From: an uncultured Dorea sp.
GTDB lineage: Bacteria > Bacillota > Clostridia > Lachnospirales > Lachnospiraceae
Direction: 5' to 3'
NCBI GenBank assembly: GCA_910589275.1
Contig: CAJUTH010000018.1
Span: forward strand, 1 to 62,873
DNA length: 62,873 nucleotides
Numbering within the stretch: position 1 is the stretch's first letter; every line of letters starts with the position of its first letter. Both the position numbers and the translations under genes were made by a program. The notes under the pieces are model-generated. The model did not search any database, was not told the DNA's origin, and saw only the letters and a list, made by a program, of their open reading frames with translations. This document shows positions 9,139 to 16,384 of this stretch, piece by piece.

Positions 9139-9173
9139 CAAAAATTGTCGAAAATAACTGAAATTTTGTTGCA
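9134..9173. promoter_or_regulatory. Shared operator-like inverted repeat
   Basis: Perfect arms TGCAACAAAA (9134-9143) and TTTTGTTGCA (9164-9173), 20 bases apart, each overlapping the -35 box of one of two divergent promoters. This is the expected geometry for one regulator controlling both directions. No regulator gene is found in the cluster. Confidence 0.55.
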
Positions 9174-9197
9174 AATAAACAAATTGTGTGATAGAAT
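9169..9197 (+). promoter_or_regulatory. Promoter of the nickel ATPase/HgdAB operon
   Basis: TTGCAA (9169-9174), 17-base spacer, TAGAAT (9192-9197), about 80 bases upstream of the first gene. Confidence 0.6.
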
Positions 9198-9275
9198 GAT
9201 AGAAAGATTGATACTATGAGCGGCTTTCCCAGCCGCGAATGACTGCATTTTGATAAAGAAAGGAAGGTGGGACCA

Positions 9276-10037
9276 TTGCACAAGACAACAATCATTGCCG
9301 CGGCAGGCAAGGGCGGCGTGGGTAAGACCTCCATTTGCGCGGCTATGGTACGCCTGCTTGCAGAGCGGTATCCGGAATCAAGGATTCTGGCGATCGACGC
9401 AGATCCGGCCGTAGGGCTGGCTGCTGGGCTGGGCGTGGAAGCGGAGTCTACGCTGGATGATATCCGCAAGCGCATCGTAGCCAGTGTGGAGCGGGGAGAA
9501 CCCAAGGAAGCGGTGGAGCTTTTGGGCGAAGCCCGGTTTCAGATTTTTGATACTATGGTGGAACAGGAGGGATTTTCATTTCTTGCCATCGGCCGGCCGG
9601 AGAGCGCCGGCTGTTACTGTAAGGTAAACGCTTACTTAAAGGAAGTGATCTCCCTGCTGGCGAAGGATTTTGATTATGTGGTCATTGACGGCGAGGCGGG
9701 GATTGAACAGATTAACCGCAGGGTTATGGAGGAGGTAACGCATCTGGTACTGGTCACGGATTCCAGCCGTAAGGGCGTACAGGTGGCGAAGACGATTCAG
9801 AAGGTGGCGAAGGAGCTTGTGATGTACAGACAGTGCGGCGCTATCGTGAACCGGGTATCAGATCCGTCTATGCTCGCGCTGGTAGATTTATCTCCGGTTG
9901 AGATGCTTGTCAGCATTCCGGCCGACGAGGAGCATGCGGCAAATGAAGTCAGGGGCTTGAGTGTCTTTGAACTGAGCGACGGCGCGCCTCTTTTGCAGGG
10001 AGTAAAAAAAGCGCTGGAGCGCTGGGAGATCCTGTAG
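9276..10037 (+). CDS. CooC/AcsF-type nickel-insertion ATPase
   Basis: A 253-residue MinD/SIMIBI-class ATPase like CooC and AcsF, which load nickel into CO dehydrogenase and acetyl-CoA synthase. The deviant Walker A GKGGVGKTS is at the N-terminus, the switch region reads AIDADPAVGLAAGLG, and VVIDGEAGIEQ forms Walker B. Decisive is the CXC motif in SAGCYCKVN (about residues 113 and 115), the metal-binding dimer-interface motif of CooC. I chose the TTG at 9276 because AAGGAAGG precedes it; a GTG at 9267 lies within that site. No complete CODH or acetyl-CoA synthase gene is nearby, so its client is probably one of the downstream proteins. Confidence 0.85.
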   Translation: MHKTTIIAAAGKGGVGKTSICAAMVRLLAERYPESRILAIDADPAVGLAAGLGVEAESTLDDIRKRIVASVERGEPKEAVELLGEARFQIFDTMVEQEGFSFLAIGRPESAGCYCKVNAYLKEVISLLAKDFDYVVIDGEAGIEQINRRVMEEVTHLVLVTDSSRKGVQVAKTIQKVAKELVMYRQCGAIVNRVSDPSMLALVDLSPVEMLVSIPADEEHAANEVRGLSVFELSDGAPLLQGVKKALERWEIL

Positions 10038-10125
10038 GGCATAGCCCTTTTGCGGATGGAAAAAGCGGGAGATAAAAGGAGATCAATGGAGATCAATGGA
10101 AGAAGAACGGAGAGAGGTGTGATAG

Positions 10126-11334
10126 TTGAAAGACCTAAAGCATTTGATTTATTTTGAAAAACTGTTGGAGACGGCCAATAACACCCTGATTGAGAAGGCG
10201 AGGAAGGAAGGGAAGCTGGCGATCGGCTATACCTGCTTTCACATGCCGGAGGTACTGCTGAATCTGGATAACTGTTTTTCCGTGCGTCTGAGAGCGCCGA
10301 ATACGGGATCTATGGACATTGCTACCTATTATATGTCCAATTACACCTGTGAATTCTGCCGGGCATTGGTGGAACGCGCTTTTGAGGGTGGATTTAATTT
10401 TCTCGATGCGCTGGCTGGCGTGGATGCATGCGCGGAGATGAATCGCTGCATGGAGAATATCGAGCTTCAGGAGCTGATACCGAATGAGAAGTTTTTTGTG
10501 ACTCATGCGGATATTCCATATAAAGTGGAGGATTTTACGATCGAGCATTATGTGCGGCAGATTAAGAATCGGGTTCTGGCCCGGCTGCACGAGGTATACG
10601 GCGTAGATATTTCTGATGAGGCTATCCGGAAAGCGGTAAAGGAGCACAACGAGCTCTGCCGGATTATTACCGAGATCGGGGAGCTCAGGAAGCTTCCGAA
10701 TCCGCCGATTACAGGATATGAGTTCCATGTGCTGAATATGGTGACCTTCTGCTGTCCGAAATATCTGATTCTGGACAAGCTGAAGAAGACGCTGGCGGAG
10801 ATTAAGACCCGTAAGCCGGCTCCTAAGCCTTGGTACCGAGCCAGAGTGGTGCTGGTAGGCAGCGAGGTGGATGATCTGGGCCTGACGAAGCTGATCGAGG
10901 ATACGGGAGCGTTTATCGTGGCGGACCGGTTCTGTTTCGGCTCGACGCCGGGCCGGGAAGAGATTCCTTTAAATGATGAGGAAGACGCGCTTACGCAGGT
11001 GTGCCGTCATTACCTTGAGGTGTCTGAGTGTCCGCGGTTTATGAGCAATGAAAAGATTACCCAGCGCAGGGAGACGGCGGACCGTCTTGCCAGAGAGTAC
11101 GACGCGGAGGGAATTATTTTTGAGCAGATTAAGTTCTGTGATTTTTGGGCGTTTGAGCGTGCGCTGGCCAGCCATATTCAGGAGACAGAGTATCATCATC
11201 CGGTGCTTTCGATCGACCGGCCGTATAATGCCCGGTCTTCCGGACAATTGCGCACCCGGATGCAGGCATTTGTAGAATCCTTGGAAATTAAGCGTATCCA
11301 AAAGGGAGGAGGCAGCCGCGATGTTGAAAAATAA
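10126..11334 (+). CDS. HgdB/BcrB-like 2-hydroxyacyl-CoA dehydratase family subunit (copy 1)
   Basis: A 402-residue member of the family that includes 2-hydroxyacyl-CoA dehydratase small subunits, benzoyl-CoA reductase and double-cubane cluster proteins. Likely cluster cysteines are C37 (GYTCFHMPE), C75 in CEFCR (the CxxxR motif) and the cysteine of EQIKFCDFW near residue 344; copy 2 conserves all three. TTG start behind GAGAGGTG. The 3' end overlaps the next gene by 14 bases, so the two subunits are coupled. Family members use an ATP-driven activator to reach very low potentials. No CoA-transferase gene is present, so a CoA substrate should not be assumed. Confidence 0.85.
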   Translation: MKDLKHLIYFEKLLETANNTLIEKARKEGKLAIGYTCFHMPEVLLNLDNCFSVRLRAPNTGSMDIATYYMSNYTCEFCRALVERAFEGGFNFLDALAGVDACAEMNRCMENIELQELIPNEKFFVTHADIPYKVEDFTIEHYVRQIKNRVLARLHEVYGVDISDEAIRKAVKEHNELCRIITEIGELRKLPNPPITGYEFHVLNMVTFCCPKYLILDKLKKTLAEIKTRKPAPKPWYRARVVLVGSEVDDLGLTKLIEDTGAFIVADRFCFGSTPGREEIPLNDEEDALTQVCRHYLEVSECPRFMSNEKITQRRETADRLAREYDAEGIIFEQIKFCDFWAFERALASHIQETEYHHPVLSIDRPYNARSSGQLRTRMQAFVESLEIKRIQKGGGSRDVEK

Positions 11335-13060
11335 CCTGAAATGGGCAAAGAAGAATGTGCCTCAGGATTTGAAGATCTGGAAAGAACTGATTTCGGAGGT
11401 TGACTGGAAGGAAGTAGGAAAAAAGGTTAAGGAAAACTTTAAAGCGACGGGAGAGCGGATCGCGGACGAGGCGAAGACGGCTGCTTCTATGTCCGGCAAA
11501 GAGCGGATTGATCTGCTGGTAAATGGAGAGAAGCATCTGGGACGGCTGTACCGGTCGGGCAAGATTGCATTTACCAGAAGAGAATGGAAAGGAATCGAGG
11601 GCACCGCAAGGGATTTTATGGGCTGGTTAAAGATCTGGAAGATCATGGCCGGGATGACGATGAAGGATCCCCTCTCTCTTGCGGAAGGGCTGTTTGAATA
11701 CCGGTGGCTCAGTTCTTATCTGGCGCTGCCCGCATTTGCAGACCGGAATAATCTGGGACTCAGAGGCCCGCATGTGACGATAGGAAACGAACTGTTTCTG
11801 CCGGTGTTCCAGTATGGAGCAGACATGATTTCGACGCTTTTGAGGGCGGATGAACGGCTGGGAAATAACCAGAAGATCCGCAGCAAAATGATGCTGTTCG
11901 ATGAGATGACCATGAGCCAGATGATGGCGGGCTTTCCGAATCTGGAAGGAGTTCCTTACCAGCTTATGCCGGTATTCCTCGTATCGGAGATTGATCAGTT
12001 GGTGTGTATCCCTTACATAGATGCGGTAGAGAGCTTCGGCCTCCCGTCGGATACCTGTCCGGTGCCTACGTCTGAGTGCGGCGCGGCGATTATTGACGCG
12101 CTTCCCCATTGCGGACTGGGATTTATTTCCACATCGACGCCATGCGACGGATCGGATATGGCTACTTCTTATCAGGACCGCCGGTTTAAGATGCCGACCT
12201 ATCCGCTTACGCTGCCGGTGCGGTATGACGACGAGGATACGGTGGATTGCGGCGCGGAAGATATGAAGCGGTGCATCAAATGGGTAGAGGAATTGACAGG
12301 CGAGACTTGGGACTGGGATCATTACTTTAAGGTAATCCGCCGGTTTAATGAGCAGACGAATTATGAAATGAATAAATGGGAAGTGAATAAAACTCCTTAT
12401 CCGCAGGTGATCGGTCCGGCTTACGAGCTGTTCCGCAAGTGGAGCTACGAGATGGACGGCGGACTGAATCCGAAGACGATGAAGACCTTCAAGCGTGTTG
12501 ACAAGATGATGATGAAGGCTTATGAGAAGAAGATGGAACCGTACCGGGCGCCGATCCGCCACAGGGCGATCGTGTGGAGCTGTCCGGCCCACTATTATGC
12601 AAATTTCTCCAACTGGCTTCAGAATTGCTGGGGAATCGGCGTACTGGTGGAGATGGAGAGCCTGAATTTTACCAAGATGCTCAATACGGATGATAAGGAA
12701 GAGGCGATCAGAGATCTGGCAAGACTGTATGAGCGGATGGTTATGCGCAAGCATACCAACGGCGGTCATGTCCATGTGCTGGAGGAATTGTGGAAGCAGG
12801 TGGAAGAGTTCAACGTAGAGATCGTAATTATGTACCAGCATGTGTGCTGTAAGACGATGAGCGGACTGCAGGGACTCTTTGACGAGCAGGCAAGAGAGAA
12901 AGGCATCCATCTGATCTGGGTAGAGCATGACCTGATGGATCCGCGTACCGTATCCCGGAGAGACATGCGCAGCAAGGTAAATAATTATATGGTGAATGTA
13001 TTCCAGGAGGAGCCGTTAGATCCATCCCTGGTAGAATTTGAAGATGATGTGACATGGTAA
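11321..13060 (+). CDS. HgdA-like dehydratase/reductase family large subunit (copy 1)
   Basis: A 579-residue partner of the preceding HgdB-like protein. The C-terminal two thirds match the HgdA/BcrC fold; residues 1-200 are an extra extension, making it longer than usual family members (roughly 380-480). Candidate cluster ligands are C246 (SDTCPVP), C275 (TPCDGSD) and C509/C510 (HVCCKTM), each with a counterpart in the second copy at 16385-18172. The ATG is preceded by GGGAGGAGG inside the upstream gene. The activator gene follows after 28 bases. Probably forms a heterodimer with the HgdB-like subunit. Confidence 0.8.
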   Translation: MLKNNLKWAKKNVPQDLKIWKELISEVDWKEVGKKVKENFKATGERIADEAKTAASMSGKERIDLLVNGEKHLGRLYRSGKIAFTRREWKGIEGTARDFMGWLKIWKIMAGMTMKDPLSLAEGLFEYRWLSSYLALPAFADRNNLGLRGPHVTIGNELFLPVFQYGADMISTLLRADERLGNNQKIRSKMMLFDEMTMSQMMAGFPNLEGVPYQLMPVFLVSEIDQLVCIPYIDAVESFGLPSDTCPVPTSECGAAIIDALPHCGLGFISTSTPCDGSDMATSYQDRRFKMPTYPLTLPVRYDDEDTVDCGAEDMKRCIKWVEELTGETWDWDHYFKVIRRFNEQTNYEMNKWEVNKTPYPQVIGPAYELFRKWSYEMDGGLNPKTMKTFKRVDKMMMKAYEKKMEPYRAPIRHRAIVWSCPAHYYANFSNWLQNCWGIGVLVEMESLNFTKMLNTDDKEEAIRDLARLYERMVMRKHTNGGHVHVLEELWKQVEEFNVEIVIMYQHVCCKTMSGLQGLFDEQAREKGIHLIWVEHDLMDPRTVSRRDMRSKVNNYMVNVFQEEPLDPSLVEFEDDVTW

Positions 13061-13088
13061 TACTGTTACCGGAAAGGAGTTAAAAATT

Positions 13089-13886
13089 ATGAAATATTTC
13101 GGAGGATGCGACGTAGGTTCCACCTATACGAAAGCGGTGATTATCGATGAAAACGGCAAGCTTGCAGCCCACACTACGATGCGCAGCAAGATCAATTCCG
13201 AGGTTTCCGCGAAAATGTCCATGGAGGAAGTGATAGAGCAGGTGCCGGAGCTTAATACTCCGCAGGATTTATGCTATCTGATCGGAACCGGGTACGGGCG
13301 GAATAAGGTTCCTTTTGCGGATGAGAATATTTCCGAGATTTCCTGTCATGCCATGGGCGTTCATGTGACGGATCCGGATGTAAAGGCGATTATCGATATC
13401 GGCGGTCAGGACGTAAAGGGAATCAGCATTGACACGGACGGAACGGTAAAGAATTTCGCGATGAACGATAAATGCGCCGCTGGTACGGGACGGTTCTTCG
13501 AGGCGATGGCCCGGAGTTTTGAGATGTCTCTGACAGATTTTTCCAACCTGTCCCTGACGGCTAAGAACGTGATTCCGATCACGGCTCAGTGTACGGTATT
13601 TGCCGAGAGCGAGGTTATTACTCTGGTGGGCGAGGGCAAGCCGATGGACGAGATTGCCGCGGGTATCCAGATGGCGGTTGCAAAGCGCTGCTTTGTTATG
13701 GCGAAAAAGGCCGGAGCTACGACGGCGATCACACTGACGGGAGGCTGTGCAAAGAATGCCGGCTTGAAGAACGCGATCGAGCATGTGCTGAAGCTGAAGG
13801 TGATCGACCTGCCGATCGATCCCCAGTTAATGGGAGCCTTGGGCGCCGCAGAGTATGCGAGAAAGAAAGGATTAGCGAAATCATAA
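13089..13886 (+). CDS. Acyl-CoA dehydratase activase (BadF/BcrAD/HgdC family, archerase)
   Basis: A 265-residue ASKHA-fold ATPase that injects electrons into HgdAB-type enzymes with ATP hydrolysis. The N-terminal phosphate loop reads GCDVGSTYTKAVII and a second one DIGGQDVKGI. The two cysteines that bind the dimer-bridging [4Fe-4S] cluster are visible in NDKCAAGTGRFFE and ITAQCTVFAESEV. It is full length for the one-domain activators. Being the only activator in the region, it may serve both HgdAB-like pairs. Confidence 0.93.
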   Translation: MKYFGGCDVGSTYTKAVIIDENGKLAAHTTMRSKINSEVSAKMSMEEVIEQVPELNTPQDLCYLIGTGYGRNKVPFADENISEISCHAMGVHVTDPDVKAIIDIGGQDVKGISIDTDGTVKNFAMNDKCAAGTGRFFEAMARSFEMSLTDFSNLSLTAKNVIPITAQCTVFAESEVITLVGEGKPMDEIAAGIQMAVAKRCFVMAKKAGATTAITLTGGCAKNAGLKNAIEHVLKLKVIDLPIDPQLMGALGAAEYARKKGLAKS

Positions 13887-13896
13887 GCGGAAAGAG

Positions 13897-13914
13897 GTTG
13901 CTGTGAACAGTAAC
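13897..13914. repeat. GTTGCTGTGAAC repeat, short form
   Basis: An 18-bp copy, GTTGCTGTGAACAGTAAC, of a dispersed repeat. Compared with the 27-bp form at 27910 and 34375 it lacks nine bases lying between two GTGAAC direct repeats. Confidence 0.6.
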
Positions 13915-13933
13915 GGAAAAAGAGGGGATTGAC

Positions 13934-14098
13934 ATGAAAAAAGCACTGAAAATTTTGTTCAAGATTGTTGGCATAGGGTTTGGTGTGTTATTTACGATCT
14001 ATATGCTGAATCTGGATATGAAGCTTGTGGGATTCATTTATACCTGGCTCAATAAGTTCCACGACAAGAAGGATTCCCTGAGAGATATCCAGTTCTGA
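13934..14098 (+). CDS. Small membrane protein of the HgdAB cluster (copy 1)
   Basis: A 54-residue protein with one hydrophobic helix (about residues 5-25) followed by a conserved-looking tail: LFTIYMLNLDMKL...WLNKFHDKKD. The protein at 16107-16367 in the second operon has the matching series LFTVFYFNLDTKL...ILNKYHYD, so the two are paralogues and the reading frame is real. ATG 13934 follows GAGGGGA. Its stop overlaps the ATG of the AcsB-like gene (TGATG). It may anchor the complex to the membrane; no known family was recognised. Confidence 0.8.
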   Translation: MKKALKILFKIVGIGFGVLFTIYMLNLDMKLVGFIYTWLNKFHDKKDSLRDIQF

Positions 14099-14814
14099 TG
14101 AAGCTGTATGATTCTATCATCACCGCGACAAAGGAGCAGCTTAGCGCGCTAGAACCCAAGGTCTGGAACTATGAGGAAGGGAAAGCATGGCCGGACGCGG
14201 GGGCAAGCGAGCTGGTGCTGCAGCGGGACGCCGCCTACGAGCTGGGAGGCGGCGGCCTGCCGGCAGTGAATTTTACCTGCGTGACGACGGATGATCATTT
14301 AATCGGGGATAATCAGGTAATGCTTTGCGGCCCGGACCTGCGGGAATTAAAGAGGGACGCCCCCTATGCAAGAATCGCCCTGATCAGGACGGCCGGGCTT
14401 GGAGAGGACGACGAGGCGGCCTACAAGGCGATCCGGGATATGGAGTTTGTGAAATACCATGTATTCCCGAAAGGGTATATGTTTCGCATTTCTTCGGGAG
14501 ATTTCAGAGAGCAGGTGCGGGTGAGCAAGACGGCGCTGAAAAAGGGGATATCCTTTCGGAGCGTGGGCTTTGATTTTATCCGCCAGTATCTGAAGAATCC
14601 GAACGTGCTGCAGGTTCAGGTGATATTTGTCACGGATCAGAAGGCTCCGTATCAGAGTTTCTTGGCCGGCGCGAAAAAGTCGGCGGATATAACGAGGACT
14701 TTGACGCATATTCTGGACGGGATGCCGACGGACTGCAGCAGTTGTAACTTGAAACCGGTGTGCGATGAGGTAGAAGGAATGCGGGAGCTGCACTTCGGAA
14801 GAAAGAAGAAGTGA
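14098..14814 (+). CDS. Stand-alone acetyl-CoA synthase (AcsB/CdhC) middle-domain protein
   Basis: A 238-residue protein resembling only the central part of AcsB, the nickel-iron acetyl-CoA synthase subunit. Recognisable stretches are DAAYELGGGGLPAVNF, the GPDL region after DNQVMLCGPD, the RVSKTALKKGISFRSVG helix (AcsB: RISKDAVKKGFRLKHIG), and QVQVIFVTD. At the C-terminus C213, C216 and C222 resemble the first A-cluster cysteines, but the chain stops at 238 residues, so later A-cluster ligands (the Cys-Gly-Cys pair) are absent. It cannot be a normal acetyl-CoA synthase. Together with the CooC-like ATPase it suggests a metal-cluster or scaffold role in this system. Confidence 0.72.
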   Translation: MKLYDSIITATKEQLSALEPKVWNYEEGKAWPDAGASELVLQRDAAYELGGGGLPAVNFTCVTTDDHLIGDNQVMLCGPDLRELKRDAPYARIALIRTAGLGEDDEAAYKAIRDMEFVKYHVFPKGYMFRISSGDFREQVRVSKTALKKGISFRSVGFDFIRQYLKNPNVLQVQVIFVTDQKAPYQSFLAGAKKSADITRTLTHILDGMPTDCSSCNLKPVCDEVEGMRELHFGRKKK

Positions 14815-14846
14815 GAGAGTGAATGAGGCGGTGAGACAGCGAGAAA

Positions 14847-15060
14847 GGGATTTGCCCTCCGAGAAGCCTTAGGCAGCGCCCTTTCCTATGCAAAGCTGGG
14901 CAACACTCCAGCGGACTAACAGCTAACTTCGGCTAGGCGGCTCAGGAATGCCTGAGCCGCCAAGTCTTCGTAAGCAGTGGATTCCGCTTGCGTTAAAAGC
15001 GCCCTTTTATGCTTTGTATAGGAAAGGGCGCTGCCTAAGGCTTCTCGGAGGGCAAATCCC
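14847..15060. repeat. Structured palindromic element, copy 1
   Basis: Two 50-bp arms (14847-14896 and 15011-15060) are inverted repeats with a single mismatch. Between them lies an inner 10-bp hairpin (14937-14960, GCGGCTCAGG / CCTGAGCCGC). A second copy in opposite orientation occupies 15421-15638; the loop sequences align closely, while the arms and inner hairpin differ in a way that keeps base pairing. Likely a mobile or terminator-like repeat with a strong secondary structure. Confidence 0.85.
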
Positions 15061-15121
15061 TGCCGCGGAGGCTGCGGCTGCCTGGAGGGTGTACTCTTGC
15101 CCCTGATTCGCTCCGCGTCCC

Positions 15122-15418
15122 TTGTTCAACATGATAACAGCCGTCGCGAAAATCGAGCGGCCGCCATGTTTCATATGCGAAAATCAGTTATACTATCGGT
15201 ATGGAAAGGAGCGCCGTTTTGGGAAGGGTTCTGAGTGCCGTGATTTGTTTGACGGACTTGAGATTAGTCTCTGCGGGCAGTATGAGAAGCATTTGAACCG
15301 ACACAATGTTATTTATATTACGTTTAGTGAGATGCCGAACGAGGCAATATGGCAGATTAAAGAACGGAGATATGATCTGAAATTGAAAGGAAAGCTTGGG
15401 GAAGAGGCAAAGTGCAGG
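15122..15418 (+). pseudogene. Remnant of an AAA-ATPase-like (DUF1703 type) gene
   Basis: A decayed reading frame containing RRFGKGSECRDLFDGLEISL and YEKHLNRHNVIYITFSEMPNE, which resemble the region after the Walker A motif in the AAA-ATPase-like/DUF1703 proteins (typically RRFGKS...LFDGLEI...KHLNRYNVIYI). The N-terminal ATP-binding part is damaged and the C-terminal nuclease-like half is missing. The remnant is exactly bracketed by two inverted palindromic elements. It is likely non-functional. Confidence 0.6.
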
Positions 15419-15420
15419 GG

Positions 15421-15638
15421 CAGGATAGTGTTCTCCGGGAGGCCGTAAGCAGCGCCCCTTCGTATGCAGAGCATAAAAGGGCGCTTTTAACGGAAGCGAA
15501 ATCCACTGCTTACGGAGACTTGGATGCGCAGGCTTTTCTGCGCATTCTAGCCGAAGTTAGCAGTTAGTTCGCTGGAGTGTTGCCCAGCTTTGCATACGAA
15601 GGGGCGCTGCTTACGGTTTCCCGGAGAGCGCTATCCTG
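15421..15638. repeat. Structured palindromic element, copy 2 (inverted)
   Basis: Arms 15421-15472 and 15587-15638 are 52-bp inverted repeats with about five mismatches. Its inner hairpin (15523-15546, GATGCGCAG / CTGCGCATT) has a different sequence from that of copy 1 at the same place, although the sequence on both sides aligns when reverse-complemented. It ends 16 bases from the stop of the CooT-like gene and may terminate that operon. Confidence 0.85.
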
Positions 15639-15654
15639 CCTCACAATCCGCAGA

Positions 15655-15858
15655 TTACGCCGGTATGTCCCCGGCATTGCTGACAATGATTTTATTTTCC
15701 ATCAGATCCAAGCTGCAAAGCTGTCCCTTATATTCGGTTTGGATTCCCATGATATCAATAAAGGTCAGCTTGCCCGGCTGTATGCGGACGTTCGCGATAT
15801 TGCGGCACAGGAGGGATTCTCCCTCGGGCCGGTGTTCATATACTGCTGACAGGCACAT
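15655..15858 (-). CDS. CooT-family nickel-binding protein
   Basis: A 67-residue protein with the diagnostic start MCLSAVY; in CooT the second-residue cysteine binds nickel at the dimer interface. The rest follows the family pattern of a small beta-barrel: LLCRNIANVRIQPGKLTFIDIMG, then GQLCSLDLMENKIIV. CooT is an accessory nickel protein of the CO dehydrogenase system. It is the last gene of the second operon, three bases after the stop of the His-rich gene and behind AAAGGAGC. It is strong support for nickel use here. Confidence 0.82.
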   Translation of the reverse strand: MCLSAVYEHRPEGESLLCRNIANVRIQPGKLTFIDIMGIQTEYKGQLCSLDLMENKIIVSNAGDIPA

Positions 15859-15861
15859 GGT

Positions 15862-16086
15862 CTATGCTCCTTTCATCATGGCCAGAATCTTGGCCAGTTT
15901 TTCGTTACCCCGGTTAAAATCCTCCACGGCGTCGTGGAGCAGCGAGGCCGCCTCCTCCGGAAGGCTATGCGCCAGTTCGTGAAGTTCTTCCGCGTGATGG
16001 CGGTTGTGGCCCAGCATATAGTTCAGCAGGGCCAGTGATTCTTCCGGAGAACCGGCTGTTCCATGTGAATGATTGTGTTCATGCAT
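15862..16086 (-). CDS. Histidine-rich small protein, probable metal carrier
   Basis: A 74-residue soluble protein that opens with MHEHNHSHG and contains a further helical series HNRHHAEELHELAH, eleven histidines in total. The rest is predicted amphipathic helix ending AKILAMMKGA. No family was recognised with certainty. Histidine-rich termini of this kind occur in nickel chaperones such as CooJ, HypB and UreE, and the next gene is CooT-like, so nickel storage or delivery is the natural reading. RBS AAGGAGA precedes the ATG. Confidence 0.75.
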   Translation of the reverse strand: MHEHNHSHGTAGSPEESLALLNYMLGHNRHHAEELHELAHSLPEEAASLLHDAVEDFNRGNEKLAKILAMMKGA

Positions 16087-16106
16087 GGCAGTTTCTCCTT
16101 TGCTTC

Positions 16107-16367
16107 TTATTTGTCTGTATCATTCCGCCCTTTGATGGATTCCGCAAAATCCTTGGCGGGCATCACATCATAATGGTACTTATTTAAAATCGGCATAATC
16201 CGGTAAAATAGCTTGGTGTCCAGATTGAAATAAAAAACGGTAAAAAGCGCTGCATAAACGGACAATGCTATTTTCGCCAGAGTCTTCAATACCGGCAGAA
16301 CCGTTCTGCATACCATGCAGGTCTGCTTCTTTTTTCCTTTTCTGCATAATGCTTTGCATCTGCGCAT
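16107..16367 (-). CDS. Small membrane protein of the HgdAB cluster (copy 2)
   Basis: An 86-residue protein with a basic N-terminus containing four cysteines (CKALC...TCMVC), a hydrophobic helix at about residues 28-48, and the tail LFTVFYFNLDTKLFYRIMPILNKYHYD. The tail matches the protein at 13934-14098. The added cysteine-rich N-terminus is unique to this copy and could bind metal. It lies 17 bases downstream of the HgdA-like gene. Confidence 0.78.
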   Translation of the reverse strand: MRRCKALCRKGKKKQTCMVCRTVLPVLKTLAKIALSVYAALFTVFYFNLDTKLFYRIMPILNKYHYDVMPAKDFAESIKGRNDTDK

Positions 16368-16384
16368 TCGTTATACCTCCTCTC

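Noticed and set aside
9800..13060. Long reading frames opposite the HgdAB-like genes
   Set aside because: They lie wholly inside well-supported genes, lack ribosome binding sites and show no protein family features.
14098..14814. Calling the protein a full CO dehydrogenase or acetyl-CoA synthase subunit
   Set aside because: It is only 238 residues and lacks the later A-cluster cysteines; only the AcsB middle domain is represented.
14897..15010. Integron-type attC site within the palindromic element
   Set aside because: The inner TAAC/GCTAAC motifs recall attC boxes, but spacing does not fit and there is no integron integrase in the window.
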